Positions 18,904-30,215 are shown, numbered from the stretch's first letter. The stretch: 64,000 nt of DNA from Arion vulgaris (GCA_020796225.1 CM036774.1:25156192-25220191); one strand, 5' to 3'. Notes: generated from the sequence alone by a model not told the origin. Numbers and translations: made by a program.

Positions 18904-19230
18904 GTAAGTGAATTTTTTCAGGGGATGCATGTTGCAAGTATGAGGGCTGGATAGATATAGGAAGAGATATAAGGTAGGAATGATGGTTGGGTAGTTGTTC
19001 CAAGGGATACAAGCTGGGCGTATGAGGGTTAGGTAGTGTTTCCAAGGGATACAAGCTGGGCATATGAGGGTTCGGTAGCTTTTCCAAGGGATACAAGCTG
19101 GGCAAATGATGGTTGGGTAGTTGTTCCAAGGGATACAAACTGGGCATATGATGGTTAACTAATGTAGTTATTGCAAGAGATGCATGCTGGGCAAATGATG
19201 GTTGGGTTGTTATCTGAAGGAGCACAAGCT
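18904..19230 (+). repeat. About 50-bp tandem repeat directly after the exon 6 donor
   Basis: Six or seven degenerate copies of a unit with ttccaagggatacaagctgg and gcatatgatggttgggtag. The first copy begins within 40 bp of the donor. Confidence 0.85.
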
Positions 19231-20010
19231 GAAAGTTTTAGAGTTGAAGAATTTCAATATTGTGCATATTTCTTCTCACTTCATATTTCTTTTCGCGTAA
19301 TTTCTCAATAATGATAAGGCTACCATTGTGGCATCATAACAAACCAATTTCAAAACACTTTCAAGTACTTTTGAAGCTGTGACTTATCTCCCATCATGTT
19401 TTATGTGATCCATATACTAACCCCATACACAACCTTTTTCAGTCGCATTTTACAATTAGATTAGTGAAGGTTGCTGGACTTGTTCTTTAGATTTCGTTTA
19501 ACTGGACTCGCTGAACTACAACATTGTATCTGGCAAATAAATATTAATACGCCCACTGTGTTTATTTCCAACCATTTGCAAAGTAGTTCAGTAAACTAAC
19601 TCCCGAAACATTGAATGCAAACAACGTTCTGTGTAGGCCCTACTTATATAAACCCGGTCTTTTTTTAAATGTTGATGACACTTGCAAAATGTAGTATCAA
19701 AATGTTGCATTTTTTTAAAAAAATAATGTATGTTGTAATGTTTGGGTTCTTGGTTTTTTTTGTTTTTTATTTTTTTTTAAAACAAGCGGTGTCAACCAAA
19801 AATTAAATGAAAATGTCATGCTTTGCTGGTGTAGGAATAATGTAAACCGTATACCCTCTGTGACCTATTGTTAATGCAAGCCTTATAATATAATCAATGC
19901 AAATATATATACCTCGGTTGAACGCCCAGAATATTTCATTTATTATGAGGGCTCCAATTGACTGTCCTTATTCTTGCATGAATAAGTACGTGTGTGTTTG
20001 TTAAGTCATC
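19231..20010. other. Intronic or intergenic, nothing recognised
   Basis: AT-rich sequence with homopolymer T runs (19740-19780) and no supported feature. It was searched for the next ODAD2 exon without success. Confidence 0.45.
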
Positions 20011-20252
20011 TGTGTGTTGCTGGGGCCCGATGGGGAGCAAAGAATAGTAACAATGTTACATACAACCCATGTCGTAAGAGGCGACTGAGGTAGGGGTCTA
20101 GGAAGCTACCCTAGTAAATAAAAAGCACCGCATAAATAGGATGTGCTGGCCTACTAGTAGGCGCATAAAAGAGACAACGTACAATCGCTCTTAGACTCGA
20201 ATCACATACAAATCACAAAGAGTGGTCGATATGAAGCATTCGAAGAAGAAGT
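20011..20252 (+). repeat. Family E copy
   Basis: Complete from head (gttgctggggcccgatgggg) to GAAGAAG tail (ttcgaagaagaag). Confidence 0.8.
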
Positions 20253-20299
20253 TTGTTAAGTCGAGGCACGCCACGTTCAACCTAACGCTCACCTTGTTT

Positions 20300-21190
20300 T
20301 GGTTATATCAGAGCGTGTATGCCAATAAACAAAAAACATAAGAATTACTCCGTTCGTAGAATCCAAGTTTTTAACATAAGAATCATCATCATCAGGTGCC
20401 GCGCCGGCTGGCGTAGGCGATCATGGATCTCTACAAATCTCTGTCGTTGGTGTTTGCTATCAACTCAGATGTTGACGCTCTACCGTGCCAAGAAGTCAGG
20501 CCATCCAACATTTTCTCTCTCTCTGTCTTCCCCTGTCTCATCTACCCTCAATTTTACCGGTTGTCACGATGTGTTCTAAACCTCCTCCTCATCAATGCCC
20601 GAAAAATGATGACTGCCTCTTTCTTATATTGATAATAAGCTTTCTCTGTGTCTTGATCTCATTCAGCACCTCAACATTAGTCATTTTAGCAGTCCATGGG
20701 ATTCTCATCATTCTTCTATAAACCACATTTCTGTGGCCCTCAGAGATTTTTCGATCTGTGTGTTCATTGTCTATGACTCGCATCCGTATGTCAGTATTGG
20801 TTCTATGTAGCACTGAATAACTCGCATTCTGATCGGGATTGACAAGGACTTGTTGCAGATAATGCTTCTCATTTTCAGGAATGATGTTTTGCTTGTCCTA
20901 TTCTGCTCTTTATTTCTGATCGGCATCTGCCATCTGATGTTACCAGAACTCCGAGGTATTTAAATTGCTGCATTTGTCTTAGATCAGTCCCATTTACTGT
21001 GATGGTGCATTTGGGCAAAATCAGTTTGTTTTTTTATATTATCGTAACTTCTGTCTTCTTAATATTCAAACTGAGTCCTTTGTTGTTACTTTCTGTCACA
21101 ACCTTATCAACTAATTTCTGTAGCTCCATTTCATTTCTTGCTATTAAGACAGTATCATCAGCGTAACATAAGAATAAGTAAGTAAAATTC
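20300..21190 (-). mobile_element. Antisense LINE, reverse transcriptase C-terminal half
   Basis: The minus strand gives RMRVIDNEHTDRKISEG, then MRIPWTAKMTNVEVLNEIKT, the same type of protein as at 487-880. Farther upstream (20850-21180) it reads as antisense reverse-transcriptase palm/thumb sequence, including antisense alanine-aspartate-aspartate near 21150 (atcatcagcg). 20300-20350 is a separate dispersed repeat also seen at 30320-30370. Confidence 0.72.
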
Positions 21191-21405
21191 TCCTTTTGTA
21201 AAATACCACGTGGTATTTTGGGTAATTCGGTGTTATGTCATTTTTTTTTCATTGACTGTCGGCACACGATGAGTGATGTGGTCAACATCACGCTGACCTA
21301 CTTTACTTCCCAGTTCTTTTCCTGGTACCAAATTGAGGCTGGGTCGACATGAGAGCCGTTACGGTTTTAAAAAATGCCACGTCTACCGGGGAATGGAATC
21401 GCGTG
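21190..21405 (-). repeat. SINE-C copy, antisense and diverged
   Basis: It contains ataccacgtggtatttt, cattgactgtcggcacac and gaggctgggtcgac. The head is degraded. Confidence 0.7.
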
Positions 21406-21842
21406 AATAAATTACTCTGTGACGTAGAGGTTAGGTGCTCGTCTCTCGTGCCAAAGGTACCAGATTCGCTCCTCGTTGAGCCATCTGGATATTTTTCCAG
21501 AGATCCCTGATCTTAGTGTAGGTGAGAACGAGTTCCTAGTTCTATCGGAGAAAGGAGGGTAAAAGATAGGTCTCAAGTTCAAGTTGAGCACGTGAAAGAA
21601 CCCTTGGCAGTTCAAAATCTAAAAGAGCAGGCTGGAAAGCCGCTGCCCGGGCGAAATTCATTAGAAAAGGTTAAAAATAATATTCATACAGAAATATCTT
21701 CAAAATTGGTACCCTCGCCTGTGCTACAGAGTTCGTGCACAGCAGTTGAGATCTTTTTTGTGTGAGAAAGAGATCACAGCACACATGATTACTCACCGAA
21801 GTGCAAAGATGATGGTACTATCAAATCAATCAAATCAATAAA
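21405..21842 (+). repeat. SINE-D full-length copy
   Basis: From the head ctctgtgacgtagaggttag to a TCAAA-type tail (tcaaatcaatcaaatcaata). It shows all family landmarks and directly abuts the antisense SINE-C. Confidence 0.8.
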
Positions 21843-21949
21843 GCGAACTAACTTTAATTTTATATCATTCTAATTACTCAGTTTGTTCATGAAGATCGAA
21901 ACATGGGTGGTCGTGAAGACAGGGGTTTCAGTCTATGAGAAGGTCAGGG

Positions 21950-22210
21950 CTATCACATGTCGCCATTTTACTTTATATAGGCAATCAACAAAATAAATGG
22001 TTCGGCCACATAAGCAGATTACCAATAGGCAGTATAACACAGAGAGCAATGTGGCTCCGATACACTGGATACAAAGCAAAAGGCCGGCGACGCAAAAGGT
22101 GGACCTCAGAGATAACAGAGACGACGAAAGACACTATTTATGAAGCACACACAAAAGCCCATGCTAGAAATCTCTTCGTACACTGAAGCTGTGAGGCAAA
22201 TCAGGATTTG
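21950..22210 (+). mobile_element. LINE 3' fragment
   Basis: The frame 21935-22186 encodes NKWFGHISRLPIGSITQRAM, then RRRKRWTSEITETTKDTIYE and NLFVH, followed by a stop and a degraded tail. This is the same family as 10368-10800 (-) and is the best-kept C-terminus of that LINE here. Confidence 0.8.
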
Positions 22211-22420
22211 AGAAGAGAAAGAAAGACAAGGCGCATAGAGAGGCTCGCTCCTGGTGTCCTCTTTTTCGACCTGACGCTGAAAGGCAAAACAGGATTAGAG
22301 AATAGAAAGATAGATAGAAAGTTTTATTTTTGTGACCGGACACACGGACAGTGCAAAGGGAAATTAACGGACGTATGTTCTTGCAGGCATGGCTACTGGA
22401 GACTGTGGGTAAGAGATGGC
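22211..22420. other. Nothing recognised
   Basis: A short stretch between LINE debris and the hAT-type MITE. The frame at 22208-22432 has no recognisable features. Confidence 0.35.
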
Positions 22421-22832
22421 TCTAAGGCATAGATTCCCAAACTTTTTCGGCCCGCCGCCCACTTTGCACAACATCTTTGTAACGCCCCTCCCCATTATAA
22501 CAGTTTGCCAATGCTTCCCCCAACATATATATATATACATACATGCTCTATTTTCACTGTGACATAGAAATTTCATATATATTTCTGTCATACATGGTCA
22601 ATTTTCAAATGAATATATACATGAAATAGAAAATTGATGACAAAATGAATCATGTAAGATGGACATAAGATGAATTAAAATGCAGAATTCAAATTTGTAA
22701 TGATTATTCAATCGCAAAATCACGAAAAAAACTCCTCCCAAATGCTTCTGAACCCACTATCGCCCCCCCCCTGGAAGGCTTCAGCGCCCACTGGGGCGGT
22801 ACCACCCACTTTGGGAACCCATAGTCTAAGGT
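22421..22832 (+). mobile_element. hAT-type MITE (family J) with 8-bp target duplication
   Basis: The element is 22429-22824 (396 bp). Its ends resemble the hAT terminal word (atagattcccaaac at the left, ttgggaacccatag at the right). It is flanked by TCTAAGGC and TCTAAGGT. The interior holds an AT microsatellite and no coding frame. Copies carrying nested insertions are at 38639-39510 (-) and 51817-52445. Confidence 0.78.
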
Positions 22833-22857
22833 CTAAAGTCGAAGCAATGACTTCATT

Positions 22858-23083
22858 TCACAGGGTTTTACCCAATAAATAGCTCAGTCCCTTTCTGCAG
22901 AAATAGCACGCCAGCTGCCGAGAGTATTGCACAAAGACAAACTCCGTAGCTTCTGCAATAATTCTAGGGTCTCTGGAAAGATGCACATGTGAACAGAACG
23001 GCGCGGTTCAGATTCGAACCAGTTACCTACCTTCGGAATGCAAGGCAAAGTCTTAACCACTTAGCCACAGAGACAACCAGTAG
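22858..23083 (-). repeat. SINE-A copy, antisense
   Basis: SINE-A is about 240 bp: tRNA-like head with TGGCTGAGTGG A box and GGTTCGAATCC B box, a middle (attgttgccgg-actacggagtt), and an end gagccatatggggtaaaacccgg. This copy keeps the B box (gattcgaacc at 23013) and the head (cttagccacagaga at 23062-23075) in reverse. Confidence 0.78.
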
Positions 23084-23394
23084 GCGATGTACCAGACTGA
23101 TATTCAGAATGCCATATGAGAGGCATGATGTGTAAGCAATTCAATGAATGTGAATGCATCTCCAACCCTAACCAGACTGCAAGAATGTTAAATCAAATGG
23201 AGGGCAGTCGGAGACGAGTGCTAGCTATGCTGGAAGCCAACAGAGAACTGATGTCGTTAGTCACCACACACTGAGAGACATACTGAGGAAGAGATCGGCG
23301 CACTTATGGCCTACATGGATGCGGGCGAGTGAGAAATAAAATCCTTCTCATGTTATTAAAACCCCTGCATTCCAGTATTGTTAGATATTAATAA
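23084..23394. other. Unrecognised, possibly LINE-derived
   Basis: The plus strand shows short coding-like text (QMEGSRRRVLAMLEANREL around 23195-23260), broken by stops. It has no assignable family. Confidence 0.35.
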
Positions 23395-24110
23395 TAATAA
23401 TAATTCCTCTCGTACCGTTATACGTTACATAGGGCCTGCAATTAATTTCTCCATACCGCTCTATCCTGAGCAACTCGCTCAATCTCCTCCATGAAACTGA
23501 AACCGATATTTCTTGCCTCTCTCAGCAAAGTTCATTTCAGGGTCTCCTTAGGTCGTCTTCTCTTTCTTGAACCCTTTACACCCCACGTCAATGTCTGCTT
23601 TGATATTCGTTTATCATTTCTCCTCAAGGTGTGTCCAACATATCTCCATTTCTCTTTCTTATAACAATTGTCACTAGTGGTTGACCAGACATGTCTCTGA
23701 TTTCATCACTTCTCCTGAATTCGTTCCATTTTATATTCATTATTTTTCGGAGACATCTATTTTCAAATGCATTCAACTTGCTTTCTATATCTTTAGTCAT
23801 TTTCCAACTCTCGCTGGCATATGTTAGGATTGAAAATTCGTAATTTAGTTTTAATACTATATAACTTGCAGTTCCATATTTTATTTAGACTTTTAAAAGC
23901 TGATGTTGCTTTGCCAATTCGTATCATAATTTCTTTTTAACATTTCCTGTGCAATCAAAATTGCTACCCAAATAGGTGAACTGCTCTGTTATTTTTATCA
24001 TTTTAGATTCCAGTGTGATATCTGCATTACTTGTCATAGGTGTCTTCATTATATTTGTTTTTTCATAGCTTATCTGCAGTCCAACTTTCGTAATTTAGTT
24101 TTAATACTAT
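23395..24110 (-). mobile_element. Antisense LINE 3' region
   Basis: In reverse it contains the same tail as 17420-17640 and, upstream, thumb and connection sequence (24000-24090, antisense of a leucine-glycine motif region). It is broken throughout. Confidence 0.65.
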
Positions 24111-25305
24111 ATAACTTACTAGATAACACCAAATTAATTTAAAAAGCAACACAACATGCAAAAACCAGGTTATGATATGTCACAAATTCAATTTAACACT
24201 AATGGAGATAAGTATATTTAACACTTTCCATCAATAAACAACTACGTACTCGTAAAATCGTCATCAAATTTTAAATCAAATATGTAATAACGGGACCTCC
24301 AATAACATAAGTCCGGCTAGCTCAGATAAAAATTATAGAAAATAAGACCACAACTGTCACGTGATCCTCGCACTCCAGTGTTATTGTATATATACTAATC
24401 CATTTGAAAAAAGTAATGTTAGAAAATGAAACACTGGAAAGGGTTGATCAGTTTGCATATCTTGGTAGCGTAATGACACTAAATGGTGGCACAGAGGAAG
24501 ATATAAAATCACGTCTAAGTAAGGCCAGAACTGCTTTTGCCAGAATGAAACCAGTATGGAAGTCCAAAATCTACAATAGGACCACAAAGCTTAAACTCTA
24601 TAAAAGCATTGTTTTGCCAGTTTTGCTCTACGGATCGGAGTGTTGGAGGATGACCAAAGGAGATACTAGCAGGCTGTCAGTTTTCCACCACTCTTGTCTT
24701 CGCAGAATCTTGGGAATCTTTTGGCCAGTAAAAATATCCAATAACCAACTACTCCAAGATACAAGACAAGAGGCAATGAATGACATACTCAAAAGAGAAG
24801 ATGGAAATGGCTCGGACATGTTATGAGAATGAGACAAGAAATGCCTGCAAGGGTAGCCTTCACTTGGACACCAGAAGGAAAGAGAAAGAAAGGCAGACCA
24901 CGGACAACATGGAGGCGCATGATGGAAGAGGAACTGGACACCGCATCTCTGACGTGGGGCTCTGCGCTGAAGGTTGCACGGGACAGGAGAGCATGGAAAG
25001 TCCTTTCTGAAGCCCCATGTGTCACTAGGCATGACGGGATTAAGTAAGTAAGTAATTTGAAAAAGCATGCTAAATCAAGGTTATATTATGTTACAAATTA
25101 AGTTTAAAGCTAAGGAATATCAGTATTATTGACATTTTTCATCACTAAATAATCAGAACGCATAGAATTGAGTAAAATTGCGAAAAAAGTGTGCAGTGTT
25201 CTATCAAACATTTACAAAATACCAGCCCCCATTAAATAGGAATGTTGGTTTTCCCGTCTGAGCTAATCGACCTTATGTTGCCGGGGACCACGCTGCTAAC
25301 AAACT
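24105..25305 (-). repeat. Family K copies, one split by a LINE
   Basis: A partial copy at 24105-24330 is followed by a second copy. The second runs from about 24300 to 24401 and, after a LINE insertion, from 25055 to 25305. The two halves join at the duplicated ATTTGAAAAA. Confidence 0.65.
24402..25064 (+). mobile_element. 5'-truncated LINE with TAAG tail and target duplication
   Basis: The element is 24412-25054. The frame 24404-24826 encodes ERVDQFAYLGSVMTLNGGTE, then AFARMKPVWKSKIYNRTTKL, VLLYGSECWRMTKGDTSRL and SCLRRILGIFWPVKISN. A frameshift near 24800 leads to RKKGRPRTTWRRMMEEELDT and RDRRAWKVLSE. The tail is TAAG repeats (aagtaagtaagta). ATTTGAAAAA flanks it at 24402-24411 and 25055-25064. 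The target is family K DNA. Confidence 0.85.
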
Positions 25306-25306
25306 G

Positions 25307-25681
25307 TAGTTAATCTTCCATGCCTTGTAATCTATATGGGTATATGTTGCATGTATTCAAGTTATATATTTACTAGATTTTTAATGGTTTCTCTTCCGTT
25401 CTATTTCTAGTTTTTATGTGTGTGTTTTGTGTTACATTTATTTCGTTATTCGTTTTTATTCCCATATTTTCATTAGAAACGTTTGTGTTTGGTCGTCCAT
25501 TTATTTTTTTAATTTGTCACTCCTGTTGTTCGTTTGCTTGATAAAGGCCTTGTTGGTCGAAACGTTGCTGTATTTTGTCATTGTTTTTGTAATTTGTAAA
25601 ACAACAGTACTTTGTGATTACGTGTTTTGTCAATCAAATAGTTTTACTGCAGTCTCATTTATTTTGTGAATAGTTAATCTT
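25307..25681 (+). mobile_element. Single-arm Penelope-like repeat with target duplication
   Basis: 353 bp (25318-25670), flanked by TAGTTAATCTT at 25307-25317 and 25671-25681. It matches one arm of the palindrome at 2681-3422. It contains the motif TTGATAAAGGCC-loop-GGTCGAAACG at about 25537-25565, here with a complete GAAA. It looks like a solo terminal repeat. Confidence 0.65.
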
Positions 25682-25940
25682 TGCAATTATTCCAACTTGT
25701 TTCTTCTATGTACACTATCGATCGCCATCTTCAAGACGTTTAAATGAAACTGCGATTAGCCTGAGGCTGTTGGTGTTAACAACAAGATTGCACTTGTGTG
25801 ATTTCAAAGATAAACACATACGTTGTTGTGCTTCTTATATCTGGGGCACTTATGTAACAGATTTTCGTCAGTCATTTTGACTGCGACACAGTCACTGACT
25901 CATCAGATGTTATCTTCTTTAGTTTGTTGGTAATTGTAAG
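25682..25940. other. Nothing recognised
   Basis: No open frame or family match. Confidence 0.35.
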
Positions 25941-25944
25941 CTCC

Positions 25945-26338
25945 ATCGTTGTTACGGAGTTCATGAACTTCAGCTGAGATCTTCCTGTGTAAGAAAGATA
26001 TCGAGGCACACGTGGTTACTCACTGAAGTGCAATTATAATTACCATATCTATCAACCAATCTGTTAATTATTAAGATAAAATCCGCGATAGTATAGTAGT
26101 TGGTGCACTCGTATTTTATGAGTGTAGTCCGGGTTCATTTTCCACAGTGGAAGTGGAAATTTTTCAGAACGAAACGACTCAGTCTCAGTTGGATACCAGG
26201 AAAGCACTGGAAAGTAAAGACGGTCGGTGTGACGTTGACTACATCACCCATCGCGTGAAGATGGTCAATAAAAATTACGTGTCTAACACTGTGCTCACCA
26301 ATAAACCTCATGGTATAAAAAAAGGGTTGCTTTAATTG
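25945..26338 (+). repeat. SINE-D fragment then diverged SINE-C
   Basis: 25945-26065 is the 3' part of SINE-D with a TCAA-like tail. 26085-26338 is an old SINE-C copy keeping tagtatagtagttggtgcac, the GGTTCATTTTCC-like B box and the aaaagggttgcttt end. Confidence 0.7.
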
Positions 26339-26339
26339 T

Positions 26340-26790
26340 TTATTTGAGGATCATCTTCATCGGACATGTCCATAATTGCTCCAATCTCCTTCTAAGCATG
26401 TATCTCAGTGTGTTTAGACTAACAACTCCCGCTCTGTGTTGATTGATGTATCTACTGGGTTTTCTCTCGTGGTTTCCCCGTCTTGTTGCACCTATCGGTA
26501 TGCACAACTTGCGCAACCGAGATAGAGAATACCTTTATCTTCTTCGTTGAAATCTTCAGAGCGTATGTTTTCTCTTAGAGCGTTGATGATGTCACTTTTG
26601 TCCCTAGAAGACTCATTCTCGATCGTAGCATTACTCGCCAGCGCACCCACTCTCTTATTGTCCTTCACCCCAGAAAGACCTGGGATGGGACAAAGTAAAG
26701 TGCGTGTTTGGATTGATCGCATTTTGTATAATTACATCCACTGCCTTGCTACATCAATCGGTTTCTTGATCTTCTGTATCATGTTCATAG
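26340..26790 (-). mobile_element. Antisense LINE, RNase H region
   Basis: The minus strand gives IPGLSGVKDNKRVGALASNA, then NESSRDKSDIINALRENIRS and EDFNEEDKGILYLGC. The first part is a degraded RNase H C-terminal motif (normally PGHSGVKGNERADALA). The plus-strand relative at 38380-38640 shares DIVNALRENIHSEDFN. At 26412-26430 the copy holds the uninterrupted sequence into which the hAT MITE inserted at 38631. Confidence 0.78.
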
Positions 26791-26792
26791 AA

Positions 26793-26962
26793 TCCTTCTT
26801 CTTCTTCTTCTTTGCGTTCGTTCTTTACGACCAATTTTAATCACTCTTTGGGATATGTTTGATCTTTGCCAAGAACGTGTTTACGTTGCACATTGGTTTG
26901 GTAGGCCCTAAACGCATAGACTTCTACACGTTAAGGACATGTGCATCCGATTTCAACTAAGT
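26793..26962 (-). repeat. SINE-F copy, antisense, 5' truncated
   Basis: From the reversed GAA tail (ttcttcttcttctttgcgtt) to catgtgcatccgatttcaac. Confidence 0.8.
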
Positions 26963-27475
26963 ATAGAGTCGCTGAGCATGCATGCATGCGTGAATATTTT
27001 GGTCTGTAGCCACTCTAGGGATTCTGTGTCCTTTAACTGTAAGATAGCTTAACGGAACCACGCGATTATTGCATCCTTCAATTCCCTCAAGGAATAGACT
27101 TATTGTTATCCGTTGCTGGATGTCCCCTACTCAATGAAACACCTCTGCTTCTAGCAGAACCAATAGTAACTTCGACAACGTAAATATTCTGTTTCTCTGC
27201 GTGTAAACAGCACGAATGATGGACGCAGACATGCTTAACGCATGCATAATATCCAGACTGATCAGACTTTTAAATTAAAAACGGAACTTTCATCAACTAT
27301 AAAAAAAAATTGTCCCAAAAAATTGAGCATACAAACGAAATGTTATTTTTTTAAATTTGTTGGTGTGTTGTGTTGACGTGTATTCTTCCGCTGCAGCATT
27401 TAATGATTCTTTGTCCACTACTGTTGGCGTTGACAAATATTCAACATTTTCTGTGACAATGATGGTAAAATGGAA
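26963..27475. other. Nothing recognised
   Basis: A gene-free stretch without supported features. Confidence 0.4.
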
Positions 27476-27600
27476 ATGTCAATGACAATGGTGGTCAGAA
27501 CTGATTACATATGCACCAAGCAGAGAGAGTTGTGGAGAGACATGATCGCCTACGCCGACAGGCATGGCACTTGATCGATTTATTGATTGATGGTAAAATT
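27476..27600 (+). mobile_element. LINE 3' terminal fragment
   Basis: It encodes CTKQRELWRDMIAYADRHGT followed by a stop, the same end as at 46110-46165 (CTKESHGAHAGRHGT). The tail contains gattgattgatgg. Confidence 0.7.
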
Positions 27601-27635
27601 CTGTATCGCTATTTGTCTTTTTATTGATGTGGTCC

Positions 27636-28292
27636 GCCTGTGTGTTGTCGGGGTATTCAATGGGAGCAAAGAATAGTAACACTTGGACCTACAAAGCATA
27701 TTGTAAGAGGGGTTGAGGTAGGGGCATAGGAAGCTACCCTAGTAAATAAAAAGCGTCGCAGAAATAGGATGTACTGACCTACTTATATGAGCATAACTGA
27801 CACAACATACACTCACTCTTAGGCTTGGATCAAAGTCTACAAGCGATTGTACATTGTGTCAATTATTTGCCTACAAGTAGGAGCCTGCACATCCGATTTA
27901 TGTTATGCTCTTTATTTACTAGGTAGCTTCCTATGCCCCTTCCTCAATTGCCCCTTCCTGCCTGCCTGCCCAGCGTGTTCGTAGCGCGTTGGACTACAGG
28001 TGATAAGTCCTCTGTGTGTGCGGGTTCAACTCCGCGGACTGGCAAAAAAGCCACAGGTTACGGTGTTCGTGGCACCGAACCGAAGGGTTACGATGTCCAT
28101 GACACCGAGCCGAAGAGCTTTCAGCTCAAGTGCTTCTGGATCGAAAAAAAATATTTTTAAAAATCGCCCCTTCCTCAATCGCTTTGTAGGTCGCAGTGTT
28201 ACTATTCTTTGCTTTCCTTGCGGGTCCCGGCACCACACGAGCGCAAAGAGTGGTTTAACAAGTTGTCAATATGGAGCACTCGAAGAAGAAAT
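27636..28292. repeat. Two family E copies tail to tail, one split by SINE-B
   Basis: A plus-strand E copy (27636-27845) is directly followed by a minus-strand copy (27846-27948 and 28180-28292), forming an imperfect palindrome. SINE-B occupies 27949-28165 in the second copy. Confidence 0.75.
27935..28179 (+). repeat. SINE-B copy with 14-bp target duplication
   Basis: SINE-B with GCCCCTTCCTCAAT at 27935-27948 and 28166-28179. The poly-A end runs into atatttttaaaaat. The target is an antisense family E repeat. Confidence 0.85.
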
Positions 28293-28464
28293 TGACTCTT
28301 TGAGAGAATATGCACGCTCTTAGTATTCTGATCTTTGTTTTCCTATCAGTTCCATTCCTGACTGTTTTTAGTTATTTAATTTATGTTGTCTTATTGCCAT
28401 ATTGTCTAACTACTTTTACTTTGAAGTTGAACGGCGGGGTAGGTTTAAATTTGCTTTGTTCGGA
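28293..28464. other. Nothing recognised
   Basis: A short stretch before the minisatellite. The open frame 28310-28582 runs into the repeat. Confidence 0.35.
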
Positions 28465-29545
28465 TAAGCGATGTGCAGGGTATGTTGTTGGTATACTCGG
28501 TATGCAGGCCATGTTGTTGGTATACTCGGTATGCAGGGTATGTTGTTGGTATACTCGGTATGCAGGGTATGTTGTTGGATAAGCGATGTGCAGGGCATGT
28601 TGTTGGGATAAGCGATGTGCAGGGCATGTTGTTGGTATACGCGGTATGCAGGGTATGTTGTTGGTATACTCGGTATGCAGGGTATGTTTTTGGTATACTC
28701 GGTATGCTGAGTATGTTGTTGGTATACTCGGTATGCAGGTATGTTGTTGGTATACGCGATATGTTGTTGTATACTCGGTATGCAGGGTATGTTGTTGGTA
28801 TACTTATGCAGGTATGTTGTATACTCGGTATGCAAGGTATGTTGTTGGTATACTCGGTATGCAGGGTATGTTGTTGGTATAGCGTATGCGATGTTGTTGT
28901 ATCTCGGTATGCAGGTATGTTGTTGGTATACTCGGTATGCAGGTATGTTGTTGGTTTAGCGATATGCGGATGTTGTTGGTATACTCGGTATGCAGGGTAT
29001 GTTGTTGGTATACTCGGTATGCAGGGTATGTTGTTGGTATACTCGGTATGCAGTATGTTGTTGGTATACTCGGTATGCAGATGTTGTTGGTATACCGTAT
29101 GCAGGTATGTTGTTGGTATCGGTATGCAGGTATGTTGTTGGTATACTCGGTATGCAGGGTATGTTGTTGGTATACTCGGTATGCAGGGTATGTTGTTGGT
29201 ATACCGGTATGCTGGGTATGTTGTTGGTATACTCGCGGTATTGTACGCAAGGTATGTTGTTGGTATACTCGGTATGCAAGGTATGTTGTTGGTATACTCG
29301 GTATGCAGGTATGTTGTTGGTATACTCGGTATGCAGGGTATGTCTTGTTTTGGTATACTCGGTATGTATATTTTTGTATGGTATATGTTGTTGTATACTC
29401 GGTATGCAGGGTATGTTGTTGGTATACGCGGTATGCAAGGTATGTTGTTGGTATACTCGGTATGCAAGGTATGTTGTTGGTATACGCGATATGCCGAGCA
29501 TGTTGTTGGTATACTCGGTATGCAGGGTATGTTGTTTTCTCATAT
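28465..29545 (+). repeat. 29-bp G/T-rich minisatellite, about 37 units
   Basis: The unit is GGTATGTTGTTGGTATACTC plus GGTATGCAG. It is strongly strand-asymmetric, with many units missing one to several bases. Variants carry gataagcgatgtgcag or gcgatatg. The frames at 28473-29927, 28445-29467 (-) and others are produced by the repeat; the unit length is not a multiple of three, so all frames share the same peptide words. It is not a gene. Confidence 0.93.
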
Positions 29546-29802
29546 TGTCTTAGTATATTTCATATGTAATCTATCGATCAACATTTCTCCTGCTCTCACA
29601 CCAGATTTTCTATTGTTGTATGTTGCTGTTATACTTTTCCTCTCACTCTCTCTCTCACGCACACATACTCTCTCTCTCTCTCCAGATCTTCTAATGTTGT
29701 ATGTTGCTGTTATAATTTCTCTCTCTCTCTCTTTCTCTCACACTCTCTCTCCAGATCTTCAATTGTTGTATGTCTATGTTATAATTCCTATCTCTTCCTC
29801 TT

Positions 29803-29839
<37 letters not shown>

Positions 29840-30215
29840 ACACACCAGATCTTATTCTTCTTCTGCGATCAACTTCTGCTATGCGACTACTCCGGTATGT
29901 GCCATAAACAGAGCGGTGCGCGCTTGAGATCTTCACCGGTTTCCCTCATAGTTTGTTTTGTAGGATTGTTTCTGTTGGCCAGATTTCTATTCTCATACTG
30001 ATCAGACTGGGGCAGTCTTGCGGGATGTGCACTGGGAACTGCTTTGGTGCTCCACGGATGCAGGCAATAGCGTCCCTGAGACCAACTCTATGAAGGTGTG
30101 CGTTGAGACCGTAGTGTCCCGTTCTAAACCAGATTTTATAATATTGTATGTAGATGATTTCTCCCCCTCTCTCTCTCTCTCTTACTATAACTTCTAATGT
30201 TGTATGTTGATGTTT
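29546..30215. repeat. CT microsatellites in a 75-bp tandem, split by antisense LINE
   Basis: A module ccagatcttctaatgttgta, tgttgctgttata plus a CT run recurs at about 29600, 29683, 29751, 30130 and 30185. Between 29848 and 30125 an antisense RNase H-type LINE end is inserted (minus-strand text HYGLNAHLHRVGLRD, then CPSLISMRIEIWPTE). Flanks accagatctta and accagatttta suggest a target duplication. Confidence 0.68.

Noticed and set aside
28445..29927. Open frames of up to 484 residues on both strands
   Set aside because: They lie on a 29-bp minisatellite. The peptide is the repeat unit read in shifting frames, with no start context or splice sites.
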